Source: Pedobacter sp.
Lineage (GTDB): Bacteria; Bacteroidota; Bacteroidia; Sphingobacteriales; Sphingobacteriaceae
NCBI GenBank assembly: GCA_028287885.1
Contig: JAQBOT010000011.1
Location: 1 to 12,306, forward strand
Direction: 5' to 3'
Length of the DNA: 12,306 bases
Positions 1 to 8,472 of the stretch are shown here, piece by piece. Position numbers and translations under genes: made by a program. How positions within the stretch are numbered: the first letter of the stretch is position 1; each line of letters starts with the position of its first letter. The notes beneath the pieces are model-generated. The model was not told the DNA's origin. It saw nothing but the letters and a program-made list of their open reading frames with translations, and ran no database searches.

Positions 1-83
1 ATAACCCAGGCCAAGTCATTCAAGATCGTTTTTGTTCGAAATTGAAGGTTTAGCTGCTCAATATGGACCAGAGGCTTTCCCAT
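1..83 (-). CDS. ABC-type ATP-binding protein, N-terminal fragment (cut by the left edge of the window)
   Basis: Only the first 27 codons are visible. The ATG at 83-81 shares one base with the leuD stop (TAATG), which suggests translational coupling to leuD. The reading frame is open to the edge and contains VHIEQLNLQF near residues 6-15, then ILNDLAWV. This is the usual opening of an ABC nucleotide-binding domain: a first beta strand, a short 'R-T-K-T' turn where an aromatic A-loop residue often sits nearby, and the 'iL.dl.W.i' strand that leads to Walker A. The Trp in 'LAWV' recalls ModF-like and related soluble ABC ATPases, whose domains often read 'L..lsW.v..GE'. Walker A, signature and Walker B motifs lie outside the window, so the family is inferred from the N-terminus alone. 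Its role in a leucine/isoleucine/valine operon is unknown; it may simply be a passenger gene. Confidence 0.6.
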   Translation of the reverse strand, partial: MGKPLVHIEQLNLQFRTKTILNDLAWV

Positions 84-673
84 TATAGTGCTAATCTGTC
101 TTCGTATTCTTCTATTGCTTTACGCTGGTTAAGAATAAAATCAATGTCGTCGTATCCGTTTATTAAACACGATTTCTTATAGGCGTTAATGTCAAAGTGG
201 GCCTGATCTCCGCTGGACAACAGGGTAATTGTTTGTTCAACCAGATTCACGTTGATCTGTGTCGCTGCATCATGGTACACGGCCACAAAGATCTTTTGCA
301 GAAACTCATCCGAAACCTGGATTGGTAACAATCCATTGTTCAGCGCATTTCCCTTAAAGATATCAGCGAAAAAACTGCTGATTACGACATCGAAACCATA
401 ATCCTGGATTGCCCATGCTGCATGTTCCCGGCTGCTTCCACAGCCGAAGTTCTTACCTGCTACAAGTATCTTCCCACTGTAAGTCGGGTTGTTCAACACG
501 AAATCAGGTTTGATTTGGCGCTGCGCGTCATACCTCCAATCGCAAAAAAGATTGTCACCAAAGCCCTCCCGGGTAGTCGCCTTTAAAAACCTTGCAGGAA
601 TAATCTGATCTGTATCCACGTTTTCGTTCGGTAAAGGAACAACGGTGGATGTTAATTCTATAAATTTCTTCAT
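83..673 (-). CDS. leuD: 3-isopropylmalate dehydratase small subunit
   Basis: Small (swivel-domain) subunit of isopropylmalate isomerase. With LeuC it converts 2-isopropylmalate to 3-isopropylmalate in cytoplasmic leucine synthesis. The 196-residue length is normal for the family. Visible motifs are the N-terminal '[13 protein letters not shown]' (residues 18-30), which is typical of LeuD, and GCGSSREHA at 77-85, the substrate-recognition and swivel motif of the aconitase superfamily. The ATG at 673 follows the leuC stop after 11 nt, and the stop overlaps the next gene's ATG by one base. Both support co-transcription with leuC. No truncation or unusual residue was seen. Confidence 0.96.
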   Translation of the reverse strand: MKKFIELTSTVVPLPNENVDTDQIIPARFLKATTREGFGDNLFCDWRYDAQRQIKPDFVLNNPTYSGKILVAGKNFGCGSSREHAAWAIQDYGFDVVISSFFADIFKGNALNNGLLPIQVSDEFLQKIFVAVYHDAATQINVNLVEQTITLLSSGDQAHFDINAYKKSCLINGYDDIDFILNQRKAIEEYEDRLAL

Positions 674-684
674 TTGATTTCCAA

Positions 685-2100
685 TTAGACGTATGCATTT
701 TCTACCATCAAGGCTCTTACATCGGTAATCTTACCGGTAATCGCGGCAGCTGCTGCGGTAAGCGGGCTTGCCAGGAAAGTTCTTGAATTTGGTCCTTGAC
801 GCCCTTCGAAATTGCGGTTTGATGTTGATACGCAATATTTATCTGCCGGGATCTTATCCTCATTCATTCCCAGGCATGCGCTGCATCCCGGTTCACGGAG
901 TTGGAAACCTGCGGCCTCAAAAACCTTGTCTAGGCCTTCAGCAATGGCTTGTTGCTCAACTTGCTTAGATCCTGGAACAATCCAAGCAATAACATTAGGC
1001 GACTTCGTCTTTCCGTAAACAAATTCAGCTACCTGCCTTAAATCTTCAATTCTCGAATTCGTACAGCTACCTATGAAGACATAATCGATTTCTTTTCCCA
1101 ATAGAGGCGCGTCCGCTTCAATGCCCATGTAATTAAGGGCCTTTTCGAAGGATGGCTGCTCAGAAAGCGCTTGGCTGGAGCTCGATGGTATGTGCTGGGT
1201 AATGCCCATGCCCATCCCCGGGTTAGTCCCATAAGTGATCATCGGTTCGATGTCAGTAGCGTCAAATGTTAAAACCTGATCAAACACTGCATCTTCATCA
1301 GAGTACAAGCTTTTCCATTTACTTAAAGCCAAATCCCACTGTTCGCCTTTTGGTGCAAACTCACGGCCTTTAACATAGTCAAAAGTGGTCTCATCGGGAG
1401 CAATCAATCCGCCCCGTGCGCCCATCTCTATGCTCATGTTGCAAATGGTCATTCTCGCTTCCATACTTAAAGCCTGGATCGTAGATCCGGCATACTCTAT
1501 GAAATATCCTGTACCGCCTGCGGCGGATATTTTTGAGATGATGTACAAAATGATGTCTTTCGAGGTAACGCCGGCACCAAGGTGCCCATTAACCTCAATT
1601 TTCATTGTTTTTGGACGCTGCTGCAACAAACATTGTGTAGCCATCACTTGCTCCACCTGTGAAGTTCCGATACCGAAAGCAATACAGCCAAAAGCACCAT
1701 GTGTAGAGGTATGACTATCCCCGCATACGATGGTCGCACCTGGCAGTGTGATACCCAATTCAGGTCCAATAACGTGAACGATCCCCTGAAAAGGATGTCC
1801 AAGCCCATAGAGCTCAATGCCATATTCCGCACAGTTTCTGGTCAGCATATCCACCTGAAGCCTGGACAACTCTTCTTTGATGGGCTGGTCCTGGTGCAGT
1901 GTAGGTACGTTGTGATCTGCTGTAGCAATAGTCTGCTTCGGCCTGAACAGGGGTAAACCTCTTTTGCGTAAACCATCAAAGGCCTGCGGGCTGGTTACCT
2001 CATGTATAAAATGCGTGTCGATGTAAAGGATGTCAGGAAACCCCACGTCGCTTTTTACAACGTGGGCATCCCAGATCTTTTCTACTAGTGTTTTTCCCAT
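685..2100 (-). CDS. leuC: 3-isopropylmalate dehydratase large subunit
   Basis: Large catalytic subunit of isopropylmalate isomerase, an aconitase-family enzyme with a [4Fe-4S] cluster. It partners the LeuD product encoded 11 nt downstream. The 471 residues match the usual bacterial LeuC length. The three expected cluster ligands are present: Cys346 in IGSCTNSR, and Cys406 and Cys409 in GCSACLGM. Other family motifs are [12 protein letters not shown] (127-138) and the C-terminal 'NRNFEGRQG' substrate-binding segment. The ATG at 2100 begins 12 nt after the ilvC stop, so leucine-branch genes follow the ilv genes in one transcription unit. Any regulation probably comes from the shared ilv leader far upstream, because no promoter or hairpin is evident in the ilvC-leuC gap. 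Confidence 0.97.
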   Translation of the reverse strand: MGKTLVEKIWDAHVVKSDVGFPDILYIDTHFIHEVTSPQAFDGLRKRGLPLFRPKQTIATADHNVPTLHQDQPIKEELSRLQVDMLTRNCAEYGIELYGLGHPFQGIVHVIGPELGITLPGATIVCGDSHTSTHGAFGCIAFGIGTSQVEQVMATQCLLQQRPKTMKIEVNGHLGAGVTSKDIILYIISKISAAGGTGYFIEYAGSTIQALSMEARMTICNMSIEMGARGGLIAPDETTFDYVKGREFAPKGEQWDLALSKWKSLYSDEDAVFDQVLTFDATDIEPMITYGTNPGMGMGITQHIPSSSSQALSEQPSFEKALNYMGIEADAPLLGKEIDYVFIGSCTNSRIEDLRQVAEFVYGKTKSPNVIAWIVPGSKQVEQQAIAEGLDKVFEAAGFQLREPGCSACLGMNEDKIPADKYCVSTSNRNFEGRQGPNSRTFLASPLTAAAAAITGKITDVRALMVENAYV

Positions 2101-2112
2101 TTGGGTTATTTA

Positions 2113-3183
2113 TTAAGCCTCAATTTCTTTGTCTGCAGTCTGGTTCTCCGGACGTAAACTGCGCACGGTTTTTCCTGCCTGCCACATTTCACTGTCTCTC
2201 AATTCAGCAAGTTCTACATTCAGCTTTTCACGGTAATCGGGTTGGCTATTGGAATCAATTGAACGTTGAGATTCTTTTCCTGTTGCAACACTTTCATACA
2301 GTTCTTCAAACACAGGTTTAGTCGCGTCTCGGAATTTCTTCCACCAGTCTAAAGCACCGCGTTGAGCAGTAGTAGAACAGTTTGCATACATCCAGTCCAT
2401 GCCGTTCTCTGCAACCAAAGGCATCAAACTTTGCGTAAGCTCTTCTACGGTCTCATTGAATGCCTCAGAAGGTGAGTGTCCTTTTGAACGTAACACATCA
2501 TATTGTGCAGCAAAGATTCCCTGAATACAGCCCATAAGAGTACCACGCTCACCCGTAAGGTCACTAAATACTTCCTTCTTGAAGTCTGTCTCAAACAAAT
2601 ACCCGCTACCTACAGCTATACCTAAAGCAATTACTCTTTCGTAAGCCTTACCAGTTGCATCCTGGAAAATTGCATAGCTGGAATTCAATCCTCTTCCTTG
2701 TAGAAACATCCGGCGGAGTGAAGTTCCAGATCCTTTTGGTGCTACAAGAAATACATCTACATCTTTAGGTGGCACAATTCCGGTTTGTTCGTTGAAGGTA
2801 ATTCCGAATCCGTGTGAAAAATATAAAGCTTTACCAGGTGTCAGGTGCTTTTGAACTGTTGGCCACAATTGTATCTGCGCCGCATCACTTAATAAATAGC
2901 ATATAATGGTACCACGTTCCAGTGCTTCCTCTATTTCAAATAACGTTTCTCCGGGTACAAATCCGTCAGCTATGGCTTTATCCCAGGTTTTACTTTCCTT
3001 ACGCTGACCAACAATTACGTTGATGCCATTGTCTTGTTGATTCAAGGCCTGACCTGGTCCCTGTACTCCGTAACCAATAATTGCAACGGTTTCGTTTTTT
3101 AGTACTTCCTGTGCTTTGCGTAATGGGAACTCTTCACGGGTGACTACATTTTCATCTTTTCCGCCGAAATTTAATACTGCCAT
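2113..3183 (-). CDS. ilvC: Ketol-acid reductoisomerase (short form, Bacteroidota type)
   Basis: Catalyses the Mg-dependent isomerisation and NAD(P)H reduction of acetolactate or acetohydroxybutyrate, the second common step of valine and isoleucine synthesis. It has 356 residues, close to the short class I length and well below the roughly 490-residue enterobacterial class II form. The Rossmann loop is GYGVQGPGQ (37-45). The following cofactor loop 'GQRKESKTW' keeps Arg and Ser residues, which suggests NADPH preference. Candidate catalytic residues by family alignment are His124 (SHGFG), Lys150 (APKGSG), metal ligands Asp208 and Glu212 (SDLTGERG), Glu244 and Glu248 (NETVEELTQ), and Ser270 (CSTTAQRG). 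The 'QGPGQA' wording differs from the common 'QGHAHA' and is nearer to plant-type enzymes. The 62-nt gap from ilvN is the longest in the operon and shows no clear terminator. Confidence 0.96.
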   Translation of the reverse strand: MAVLNFGGKDENVVTREEFPLRKAQEVLKNETVAIIGYGVQGPGQALNQQDNGINVIVGQRKESKTWDKAIADGFVPGETLFEIEEALERGTIICYLLSDAAQIQLWPTVQKHLTPGKALYFSHGFGITFNEQTGIVPPKDVDVFLVAPKGSGTSLRRMFLQGRGLNSSYAIFQDATGKAYERVIALGIAVGSGYLFETDFKKEVFSDLTGERGTLMGCIQGIFAAQYDVLRSKGHSPSEAFNETVEELTQSLMPLVAENGMDWMYANCSTTAQRGALDWWKKFRDATKPVFEELYESVATGKESQRSIDSNSQPDYREKLNVELAELRDSEMWQAGKTVRSLRPENQTADKEIEA

Positions 3184-3245
3184 AATGTTTTTAAGTTTAA
3201 ATTGTAGGTTATTATTACTCTGGATATGGATCTATAATCCCCGTC

Positions 3246-3866
3246 CTAAAGGGTTAATGCTTTATCTTTTTCTGTTGGTATTTTGTGCTCAATGACTTCC
3301 TGTCCAGGTTCTTTCTGTTCGAATTCTCGTAGTTTCGAGTTAAAGCCTTCACTGTCTTTTATAATCGCAACTCTTGCACTTCTTACAAACTCTATTAGCC
3401 CAAAGGGTTGTAATACCTCAATCAGCTTGTCTGTTTCTTCGCGGTGACCTGTGGTCTCAAATACAGTATAATCTTTACGGATAACTACAGCTCTTGCACC
3501 GTTCTCGCGAAGCAAACGTTCAACGAAAACCTTCTCCACAATCACATCTGTCGGTACTTTGTATAAAGCCATTTCCTGCCAGATCACTTCGTCATTGGTG
3601 TTGTAGTATACTTTCAAGACTTCAACCTGCTTTTCAATCTGCCTCGCTATTTTACGTACCACTTCTTCCGTGTCGTTTACTACGATATTAAAGCGATGAA
3701 TGTGCTCAATTTCCGAAGGTGAGGTGTTCAGGCTGTCAATATTGATCTTCCGTCTGGAAAAAATAATTGCTATGCGGTTTAATAGGCCGATCTGGTTTTC
3801 AGTGTACACCGTTATGGTAAATTCCTGCTTTGTATCTGCAGCTACCGAATCTTTTATAGTACTCAT
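3246..3866 (-). CDS. ilvN: Acetolactate synthase small (regulatory) subunit
   Basis: Regulatory subunit of acetohydroxyacid synthase. It binds the IlvB catalytic subunit, raises its activity and usually confers valine feedback inhibition. The N-terminal ACT domain spans roughly residues 14-90 and opens with 'FTITVYTENQIGLLNRIAI', followed by 'RRKINIDSLN', which is diagnostic of IlvN/IlvH. The ACT-like C-terminal small-subunit domain follows at about 95-175. A charged tail rich in Lys and Glu ends the protein. I chose the ATG at 3866-3864, giving 206 residues and a start 7 nt after the ilvB stop. A frame-consistent GTG at 3893 would add nine residues and overlap ilvB by 20 nt. The homologous part begins well after either start, and ATG is used by every neighbour. 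The protein is longer than the roughly 163-residue enterobacterial forms because of the tail. Confidence 0.93.
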   Translation of the reverse strand: MSTIKDSVAADTKQEFTITVYTENQIGLLNRIAIIFSRRKINIDSLNTSPSEIEHIHRFNIVVNDTEEVVRKIARQIEKQVEVLKVYYNTNDEVIWQEMALYKVPTDVIVEKVFVERLLRENGARAVVIRKDYTVFETTGHREETDKLIEVLQPFGLIEFVRSARVAIIKDSEGFNSKLREFEQKEPGQEVIEHKIPTEKDKALTL

Positions 3867-3873
3867 CTTCTGA

Positions 3874-5616
3874 TTATTTAAGTCTGATTTCACTTACACT
3901 ACAACCTTGGGGTACCATTGGGAAAACGTTGTTTTCTTTGGATACCATAACTTCAAGCAGGAATGACCCATCGTGTTGTAGCATTTCTTGCAGCGAAGAT
4001 TTGATCGCTTCTCTTTCCGTTACTTTTTTGCCAGGTATGCTATAGGCCTCTGCAACTTTGACGAAATCGGGGCTGGTGATGTCAACGAAGGAATACCGCT
4101 TGTCGTTAAACAATTGCTGCCATTGCCGCACCATACCAAGGAATTGATTGTTTAATATGATGATCTTCACGTTTACTCCACTTTGCATGATCGTACCGAG
4201 TTCCTGTATGGTCATTTGGAAACCGCCGTCACCAATTATCGCCACAACTGTTCTGTCGGGTGCTCCGAATTTGGCCCCAATGGCTGCAGGAAGTCCGAAG
4301 CCCATTGTTCCCAACCCGCCACTGGTAACATTGCTTCTCGTATGGTTGAACTTTCCATAGCGGCAGGCCACCATTTGGTGCTGGCCAACATCACTTACAA
4401 TGATCGCTTCACCATTGGTTAGTTCATTTAAATGTTGGATAACCTCGCCCATGGTTAACTCGCCGGTTCCTGGGAACAGCTCTTTATCTATTAGTTCTTC
4501 CTGTTCAATTTTAGCTAAGGCCTTAAACTCCGCTTGCCATTCCGGATGTTGTTTTTCTGCACATAAAGCCGTTAACATAGGAAGGGTCTCTTTACAGTCT
4601 CCCCAAACAGGCACGTCTGCTTTGACATTCTTGTCAATTTCTGCTGGATCAATGTCCAGGTGAATCACTTTGGCCTGCTTTGCATATTTATCTAACCTTC
4701 CGGTTACGCGGTCGTCAAAACGCATTCCTATTGCAATAAGTACATCACAAGAATTGGTTTGTACGTTTGGACCATAGTTACCATGCATGCCTAGCATACC
4801 CATGTTCAATGGATGATCAGTCGCTATCGCGCCAGCACCTAAGATGGTCCACGCTGCTGGAATACCTGTTTTTTCTATAAAAGCCTTAAATTCCTGCTCA
4901 GCTGATCCCAATAAAACACCTTGCCCGAATAAAACAAAGGGCTTTTTCGCAGCGTTGATCAGTTCAGCTGCTTGTTCTATATATTCTTTCCTAACGTTTG
5001 GTTTTGGCCTGTAGCTTCGGATGTGGTTACAAGGAACATATCCAGCAAAGTCAAACTTTTGCAGCTGTGCATCTTTGGTGATGTCGATCAGAACTGGGCC
5101 TGGTCGGCCGGTCTTTGCAATGTGAAATGCTTTAGCCAATACGCCGGGAATCTCTCTTGCGTCCGTAACCTGGTAGTTCCATTTCGTTACCGGAGTGGTA
5201 ATATTTATTACATCTGTTTCCTGGAAAGCGTCGGTACCAAGCAGATGACTAAAAACCTGACCAGTTATACATACCAATGGGGTACTATCAATCTGCGCAT
5301 CCGCCAAGCCCGTGACCAAGTTTGTGGCTCCAGGGCCGCTCGTTGCAAACACAACACCAACCTTGCCCGAAGTTCTTGCAAAGCCTTGTGCGGCATGCGT
5401 GGCACCTTGTTCATGGCGTACCAGGATGTGAGTCAATTTCTCTTTATAGTCGTAAATGGCATCATAAATCGGCATGATTGCCCCTCCCGGGTACCCGAAG
5501 ACGATCTCTGTTCCTTCTGCAATCAGTCCATCCAGTAAGGCTACTGAACCAGTTACGGTTCTTGTCGTTTTTGCTTCCGCTGATGTAATCGTTTCTTCTG
5601 CTGCTAGTTCCATCAT
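3874..5616 (-). CDS. ilvB: Acetolactate synthase large (catalytic) subunit
   Basis: Thiamine-diphosphate enzyme that condenses two pyruvates, or pyruvate with 2-oxobutyrate. This is the committed step of valine, leucine and isoleucine synthesis. It has 580 residues, the usual catalytic-subunit length. The three domains are: N-terminal PYR domain with GYPGGAIMP (41-49) and catalytic Glu69 in RHEQGA; central FAD-associated domain with GMRFDDRVTGRLD (297-309); and C-terminal PP domain with the cofactor motif starting GDGG at 462-465 and ending NN at 489-490. The presence of FAD-domain motifs and a neighbouring ilvN argues for anabolic AHAS rather than the catabolic FAD-free form. Two consecutive ATG codons (5616 and 5613) could both serve as the start. 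It lies 30 nt after ilvD. Confidence 0.97.
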   Translation of the reverse strand: MMELAAEETITSAEAKTTRTVTGSVALLDGLIAEGTEIVFGYPGGAIMPIYDAIYDYKEKLTHILVRHEQGATHAAQGFARTSGKVGVVFATSGPGATNLVTGLADAQIDSTPLVCITGQVFSHLLGTDAFQETDVINITTPVTKWNYQVTDAREIPGVLAKAFHIAKTGRPGPVLIDITKDAQLQKFDFAGYVPCNHIRSYRPKPNVRKEYIEQAAELINAAKKPFVLFGQGVLLGSAEQEFKAFIEKTGIPAAWTILGAGAIATDHPLNMGMLGMHGNYGPNVQTNSCDVLIAIGMRFDDRVTGRLDKYAKQAKVIHLDIDPAEIDKNVKADVPVWGDCKETLPMLTALCAEKQHPEWQAEFKALAKIEQEELIDKELFPGTGELTMGEVIQHLNELTNGEAIIVSDVGQHQMVACRYGKFNHTRSNVTSGGLGTMGFGLPAAIGAKFGAPDRTVVAIIGDGGFQMTIQELGTIMQSGVNVKIIILNNQFLGMVRQWQQLFNDKRYSFVDITSPDFVKVAEAYSIPGKKVTEREAIKSSLQEMLQHDGSFLLEVMVSKENNVFPMVPQGCSVSEIRLK

Positions 5617-5646
5617 TCAGTGTTTTAAATTAAAAGCCTCGTTTTC

Positions 5647-7344
5647 TTAATCCGTATAGGCATCAGTAACACAGCCTTCGCTTGCATTACTTACTTGTTT
5701 TAGGTATTTATAAAGCACGCCGCTGCGTACCGGTGGTGGCAACTGTTGCCATGCTGCTCTTCTTTCGGCAAGTTCTTCATCGCTGAGCATCACGTTAATT
5801 GAATTATTTATGGCATCAATCACGATAATATCATTGTCTTTGACAAGAGCGATGTTTCCACCGTCCCAGGATTCTGGGGTAATGTGGCCCACAACAAATC
5901 CGTGGGTTCCTCCAGAGAATCTTCCATCCGTAATCAAAGCAACTGACTTACCCAGTCCTGCTCCAATGATTGCCGATGTTGGTTTAAGCATTTCGGGCAT
6001 ACCCGGAGCTCCTTTCGGGCCAACCTGTCTAATAACAACAACGTCGCCCTGGTGTACCCTGCCACTTTGGATTCCGGCAATAAGCTGCTGCTCACCATCA
6101 AACACCCTCGCCGGACCTTCAAATCTTTCGCCTTCCTTGCCGGTGATTTTCGCTACCGCTCCAAGTTGTGCCAAGTTTCCATAAAGCATCTGCAAGTGTC
6201 CTGTCTGCTTAATCGCTCGCTGAACGGGGCGAATGACTTGTTGTGCCTCAAAGTCCAAGTCAGCTGCATCCGCAACATTCTCTGCAAGCGTCTTGCCTGT
6301 AACGGTTAAACAGTCGCCGTAAACCAGTCCTTCTTTCAAAAGGTACTTGAGAACAGCTGGAATGCCGCCGATTTCGTGAACATCTTCCATCAAATATTGC
6401 CCGCTTGGCTTCAAGTCTGCCAATACTGGCGTCTTATCACTGATCTCCTGGAAGTTTTCAAGCTTTAAGCTGAGTCCAACAGATTTAGCCATGGCGATTA
6501 AATGCAATACCGCATTTGTACTGCCACCAAGTACCATCACCGTAACGATTGCATTGTGAAATGCTTTTTCCGTCATGATCTGGGATGGTAATATATTTTT
6601 TTCCAAAAGGATCTTAATTGCTTCTCCTGCATTAAGGCATTCGGTTTTCTTTTCCTCACTTAGGGCAGGGTAGGAGGAGCTGTATGGCAAGCTCATACCC
6701 AATGCTTCTATCGCGGATGCCATGGTATTTGCAGTGTACATTCCGCCACAAGCACCAGCGCCCGGACACGTATGTCTGATTATGCCCTGATAGTCTTCTT
6801 CAGACAGCTTACCGGCAATCTTTTCACCAAGGGCTTCAAACGCAGACACAATATTTAGCGATCTTCCCTTGTATTTTCCTGAATGAATGCTACCTCCGTA
6901 GACCATTATTGCTGGGCGGTTTAAACGGCCCATTGCCATGATGGATCCAGGCATGTTTTTATCACATCCCGGAAGCGCAATTACTGCATCGTAGTATTGT
7001 CCGCCACATATTGTTTCTATCGAATCGGCTATAACATCTCTGGACACCAAGGAGTAACGCATTCCATCTGTTCCATTAGACATACCATCACTTACGCCGA
7101 TGGTATTAAATGTAAGGCCAACCATATCATTTTTCCATACGCCCTCTTTTACAAGTTTGGCGAGGTCATTTAGGTGCATGTTACAGGTATTTCCATCGTA
7201 TCCCATACTCGCAATGCCTACCTGGGCCTTTTGCATGTCTGCTGTAGTAAGGCCAATTCCGTATAACATGGCTTGTGCGCCTGCCTGTGTGCTGTCTTGT
7301 GTAAATACTTTGCTGTACCGGTTTAGTTCCGTAGTTTCTGACAT
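5647..7344 (-). CDS. ilvD: Dihydroxy-acid dehydratase
   Basis: Dehydrates 2,3-dihydroxy-isovalerate and its methylvalerate homologue to the 2-oxo acids that IlvE then aminates. The 565-residue length fits the IlvD/Edd family. Iron-sulfur ligand candidates are Cys54 (GNTCNMHL), Cys127 (GCDKNMPG) and Cys199 ([10 protein letters not shown]). Lys129 after Cys127 is the usual residue near the Mg site. Ser477 in [11 protein letters not shown] is the expected catalytic base. These motifs occur in the standard order without gaps. The 'NTCNMHLN' wording with three cysteines is what is seen in dehydratases of this family; cluster type ([2Fe-2S] or [4Fe-4S]) cannot be read from the sequence. The ATG at 7344 lies 4 nt after the ilvE stop. 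Confidence 0.97.
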   Translation of the reverse strand: MSETTELNRYSKVFTQDSTQAGAQAMLYGIGLTTADMQKAQVGIASMGYDGNTCNMHLNDLAKLVKEGVWKNDMVGLTFNTIGVSDGMSNGTDGMRYSLVSRDVIADSIETICGGQYYDAVIALPGCDKNMPGSIMAMGRLNRPAIMVYGGSIHSGKYKGRSLNIVSAFEALGEKIAGKLSEEDYQGIIRHTCPGAGACGGMYTANTMASAIEALGMSLPYSSSYPALSEEKKTECLNAGEAIKILLEKNILPSQIMTEKAFHNAIVTVMVLGGSTNAVLHLIAMAKSVGLSLKLENFQEISDKTPVLADLKPSGQYLMEDVHEIGGIPAVLKYLLKEGLVYGDCLTVTGKTLAENVADAADLDFEAQQVIRPVQRAIKQTGHLQMLYGNLAQLGAVAKITGKEGERFEGPARVFDGEQQLIAGIQSGRVHQGDVVVIRQVGPKGAPGMPEMLKPTSAIIGAGLGKSVALITDGRFSGGTHGFVVGHITPESWDGGNIALVKDNDIIVIDAINNSINVMLSDEELAERRAAWQQLPPPVRSGVLYKYLKQVSNASEGCVTDAYTD

Positions 7345-7348
7345 GTGA

Positions 7349-8239
7349 TTATATAAAGACTTCGTAATTCGTTTTTTCTAGGACCAAACACTTATAAGCA
7401 CGTTGAAGGGTTGCTCCGATGCTCTCGCTCCACTTCAACGGAAATACCGTTTCATCAACAGACTTCATCCCGATAATTTCTGCGGCAGTGCCACATAGGA
7501 ACGCGCTGTCTGCCTGTTTTAGATCCGTTACCGTCAGTTGCGTTTCGATACATTCAATATCAAGCTTTTTGCAAAGCACCAATAAAGTCGCCCGGGTAAT
7601 TCCAGGTAGTATGTTTCCAAGCTCGGGCGTATATAACTTGCCGTTTTTTTCCAAGAACAGATTTGCCCCAGGAGCTTCTGCAATAAAATTTCCCTGGTCC
7701 AGTAAAACGGCTTCATCATACCCACGTGCCTTGGCTTCAGTTGTAGCTAAAATAGAGTTTACATAATGACCGCTTACCTTTGCCTGGATAGGAGTGGACT
7801 TCGGATTTGGCCGTTGATAATTCGAAATACATACTCGCACTAGCTTGTCGCCTAGATATGCTGCCCAGTCCCATGCACAGATCATAATAGAAACATTTGA
7901 GGGTTCTGTTAACGACATATTTGCGTGGCAATAGACTAGCGGACGTATATAGGCATCTTTAAAGTTATTCAGCTCCAGAACTTTGTATGTCTGATGTATC
8001 AGATCATTGATGTCCCAGTTAAATGGAATATGAACAAGTTCACATGATTTTTTCAAACGTTGGTAATGCGCTTTGGCTTTGAAAATTCGGGTACCGTTGT
8101 GCGTGTTGTATGCACGGATCCCTTCAAACGCCGCATAGCCATAATGTAACGATTGGCTGTATAAGTCTGTCTTTGCGTCTTCCGATTTAACAATTTCACC
8201 GTCCAGGTATAAAAGTGTTTTCGAATTGTAGTACTGCAT
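7349..8239 (-). CDS. ilvE: Branched-chain amino acid aminotransferase (fold-type IV PLP enzyme)
   Basis: Transfers an amino group, usually from glutamate, to the 2-oxo acids of valine, isoleucine and leucine; the last step for all three. The 296 residues match bacterial class IV aminotransferases. Family signs include '[14 protein letters not shown]' (31-44), the probable PLP Lys154 in IQAKVSGHY, Glu188 in AEAPGANLF (binds the pyridine nitrogen), GITRATLL (phosphate site), and '[14 protein letters not shown]' near the C-terminus. The Glu188 motif reads EAPGANLF where EGxGENLF is common, a mild variation. D-amino acid transaminase or aminodeoxychorismate lyase share this fold, but the operon position next to ilvD makes the BCAT role very likely. 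It is the first structural gene after the leader and attenuator. The ATG at 8239 has no strong Shine-Dalgarno, as is usual in this phylum. Confidence 0.95.
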   Translation of the reverse strand: MQYYNSKTLLYLDGEIVKSEDAKTDLYSQSLHYGYAAFEGIRAYNTHNGTRIFKAKAHYQRLKKSCELVHIPFNWDINDLIHQTYKVLELNNFKDAYIRPLVYCHANMSLTEPSNVSIMICAWDWAAYLGDKLVRVCISNYQRPNPKSTPIQAKVSGHYVNSILATTEAKARGYDEAVLLDQGNFIAEAPGANLFLEKNGKLYTPELGNILPGITRATLLVLCKKLDIECIETQLTVTDLKQADSAFLCGTAAEIIGMKSVDETVFPLKWSESIGATLQRAYKCLVLEKTNYEVFI

Positions 8240-8270
8240 GATGTATTAGGTTAAGGGATCAAAATATTTT

Positions 8271-8302
8271 TATAATAAAAAAGCGCCTTGTTTGGGCGCT
8301 TT
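8271..8302 (-). terminator. Intrinsic terminator in the ilv leader (attenuator stem 3:4)
   Basis: On the minus strand AAAGCGCC (8302-8295) and GGCGCTTT (8287-8280) form a perfect 8-bp stem around a 7-nt loop. The U-run continues past the stem (TTTTTTATTATA across 8282-8271). It lies between the leader peptide and ilvE, about 32 nt before the ilvE ATG, so it would stop the operon's own transcript before its first gene. Its 5' arm (AGCGCCC, 8300-8294) can pair instead with GGGCGC at 8340-8335, which is the expected antiterminator. On the plus strand it has only three Ts, so the minus-strand reading is favoured. Confidence 0.8.
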
Positions 8303-8340
8303 CCGTATATGTTTGTATTCAAGTCATTTACAGCGCGCCC
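8294..8340 (-). promoter_or_regulatory. Candidate antiterminator pairing (segment 2:3)
   Basis: GGGCGC at 8340-8335, inside the last codons of the leader peptide, is exactly complementary to GCGCCC at 8299-8294, the 5' arm of the terminator. Six consecutive G-C pairs would form with a 35-nt loop, and they cannot coexist with the terminator. A ribosome stalled on the upstream Ile/Leu/Val codons would leave segment 2 free and allow read-through. A ribosome reaching the stop codon at 8330-8328 would cover segment 2 and favour termination. The pairing is visible in the sequence; the mechanism is inferred from classical attenuators. Confidence 0.6.
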
Positions 8341-8411
8341 GTCTCCTGAATAATCAGCAGAATATTTACGTTAAGTAGGAGGTTGACACGATTGATAATG
8401 AAGCTGTACAT
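8328..8411 (-). CDS. ilv operon leader peptide (27 aa, rich in Ile/Leu/Val)
   Basis: This 27-codon frame starts ATG at 8411 and stops TAA at 8330-8328, 88 nt before ilvE. Thirteen of 27 residues are branched-chain: Ile5-Ile6, Val9, Leu11-Leu12-Leu13, Val15, Ile17, Leu18-Leu19, Ile20-Ile21 and Leu27. Such runs, placed directly upstream of a branched-chain amino acid operon and just before an intrinsic terminator, are the hallmark of a ribosome-sensing leader peptide. All three amino acids are represented, which fits an operon carrying both ilv and leu genes. The codons for residues 18-23 (8360-8343) can also form a short hairpin CTGCTGA/TCAGGAG with one mismatch and a 4-nt loop, a possible pause structure. 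Upstream is an A-rich stretch but no clear Shine-Dalgarno. The peptide itself probably has no function after translation. Confidence 0.8.
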   Translation of the reverse strand: MYSFIINRVNLLLNVNILLIIQETGAL

Positions 8412-8441
8412 TGTATTGTTTTCTTTGTTGTTTCTTAAAAA

Positions 8442-8472
8442 CCAATTTAGTTTTTGGTGTAGACAACGACAA
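8442..8472 (-). promoter_or_regulatory. Putative ilv operon promoter (Bacteroidota type)
   Basis: On the minus strand, TTG at 8472-8470 is followed after 20 nt by TAAATTGG at 8449-8442. This is one base from the Bacteroidota -7 consensus TAnnTTTG, and the spacing fits the -33/-7 geometry of the phylum's main sigma factor. Transcription would start near 8435, about 25 nt before the leader-peptide ATG. The same TTG-to-TA spacing of 20 nt occurs in the tRNA promoter of this window. No mapped start site is available, so this is a motif match only. Confidence 0.5.

Noticed and set aside
3184..3245. Possible internal promoter or terminator in the ilvN-ilvC gap
   Set aside because: Only a weak, interrupted GGAT-AT hairpin without a U-tract and no TAnnTTTG-like box on the minus strand; treated as an ordinary operon gap.
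4972..5538. A 188-codon plus-strand frame opposite ilvB
   Set aside because: It lies wholly antisense to the conserved ilvB coding sequence and has the cysteine- and serine-rich look of a shadow frame.
8280..8302. Plus-strand terminator reading of the GCGCC/GGCGC hairpin
   Set aside because: On the plus strand the stem is followed by only TTTCC, and there is no plus-strand gene upstream of it to terminate.
8387..8411. Leader frame as a standalone small membrane protein
   Set aside because: Its hydrophobicity comes from runs of Ile, Leu and Val codons placed just before an attenuator and a branched-chain amino acid operon, so a regulatory leader explains it better.
8435..8454. Inverted repeat AAAAAC / GTTTTT overlapping the predicted ilv -7 box
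   Set aside because: Only six A/T-dominated pairs in an AT-rich region; expected by chance and not needed to explain the promoter.
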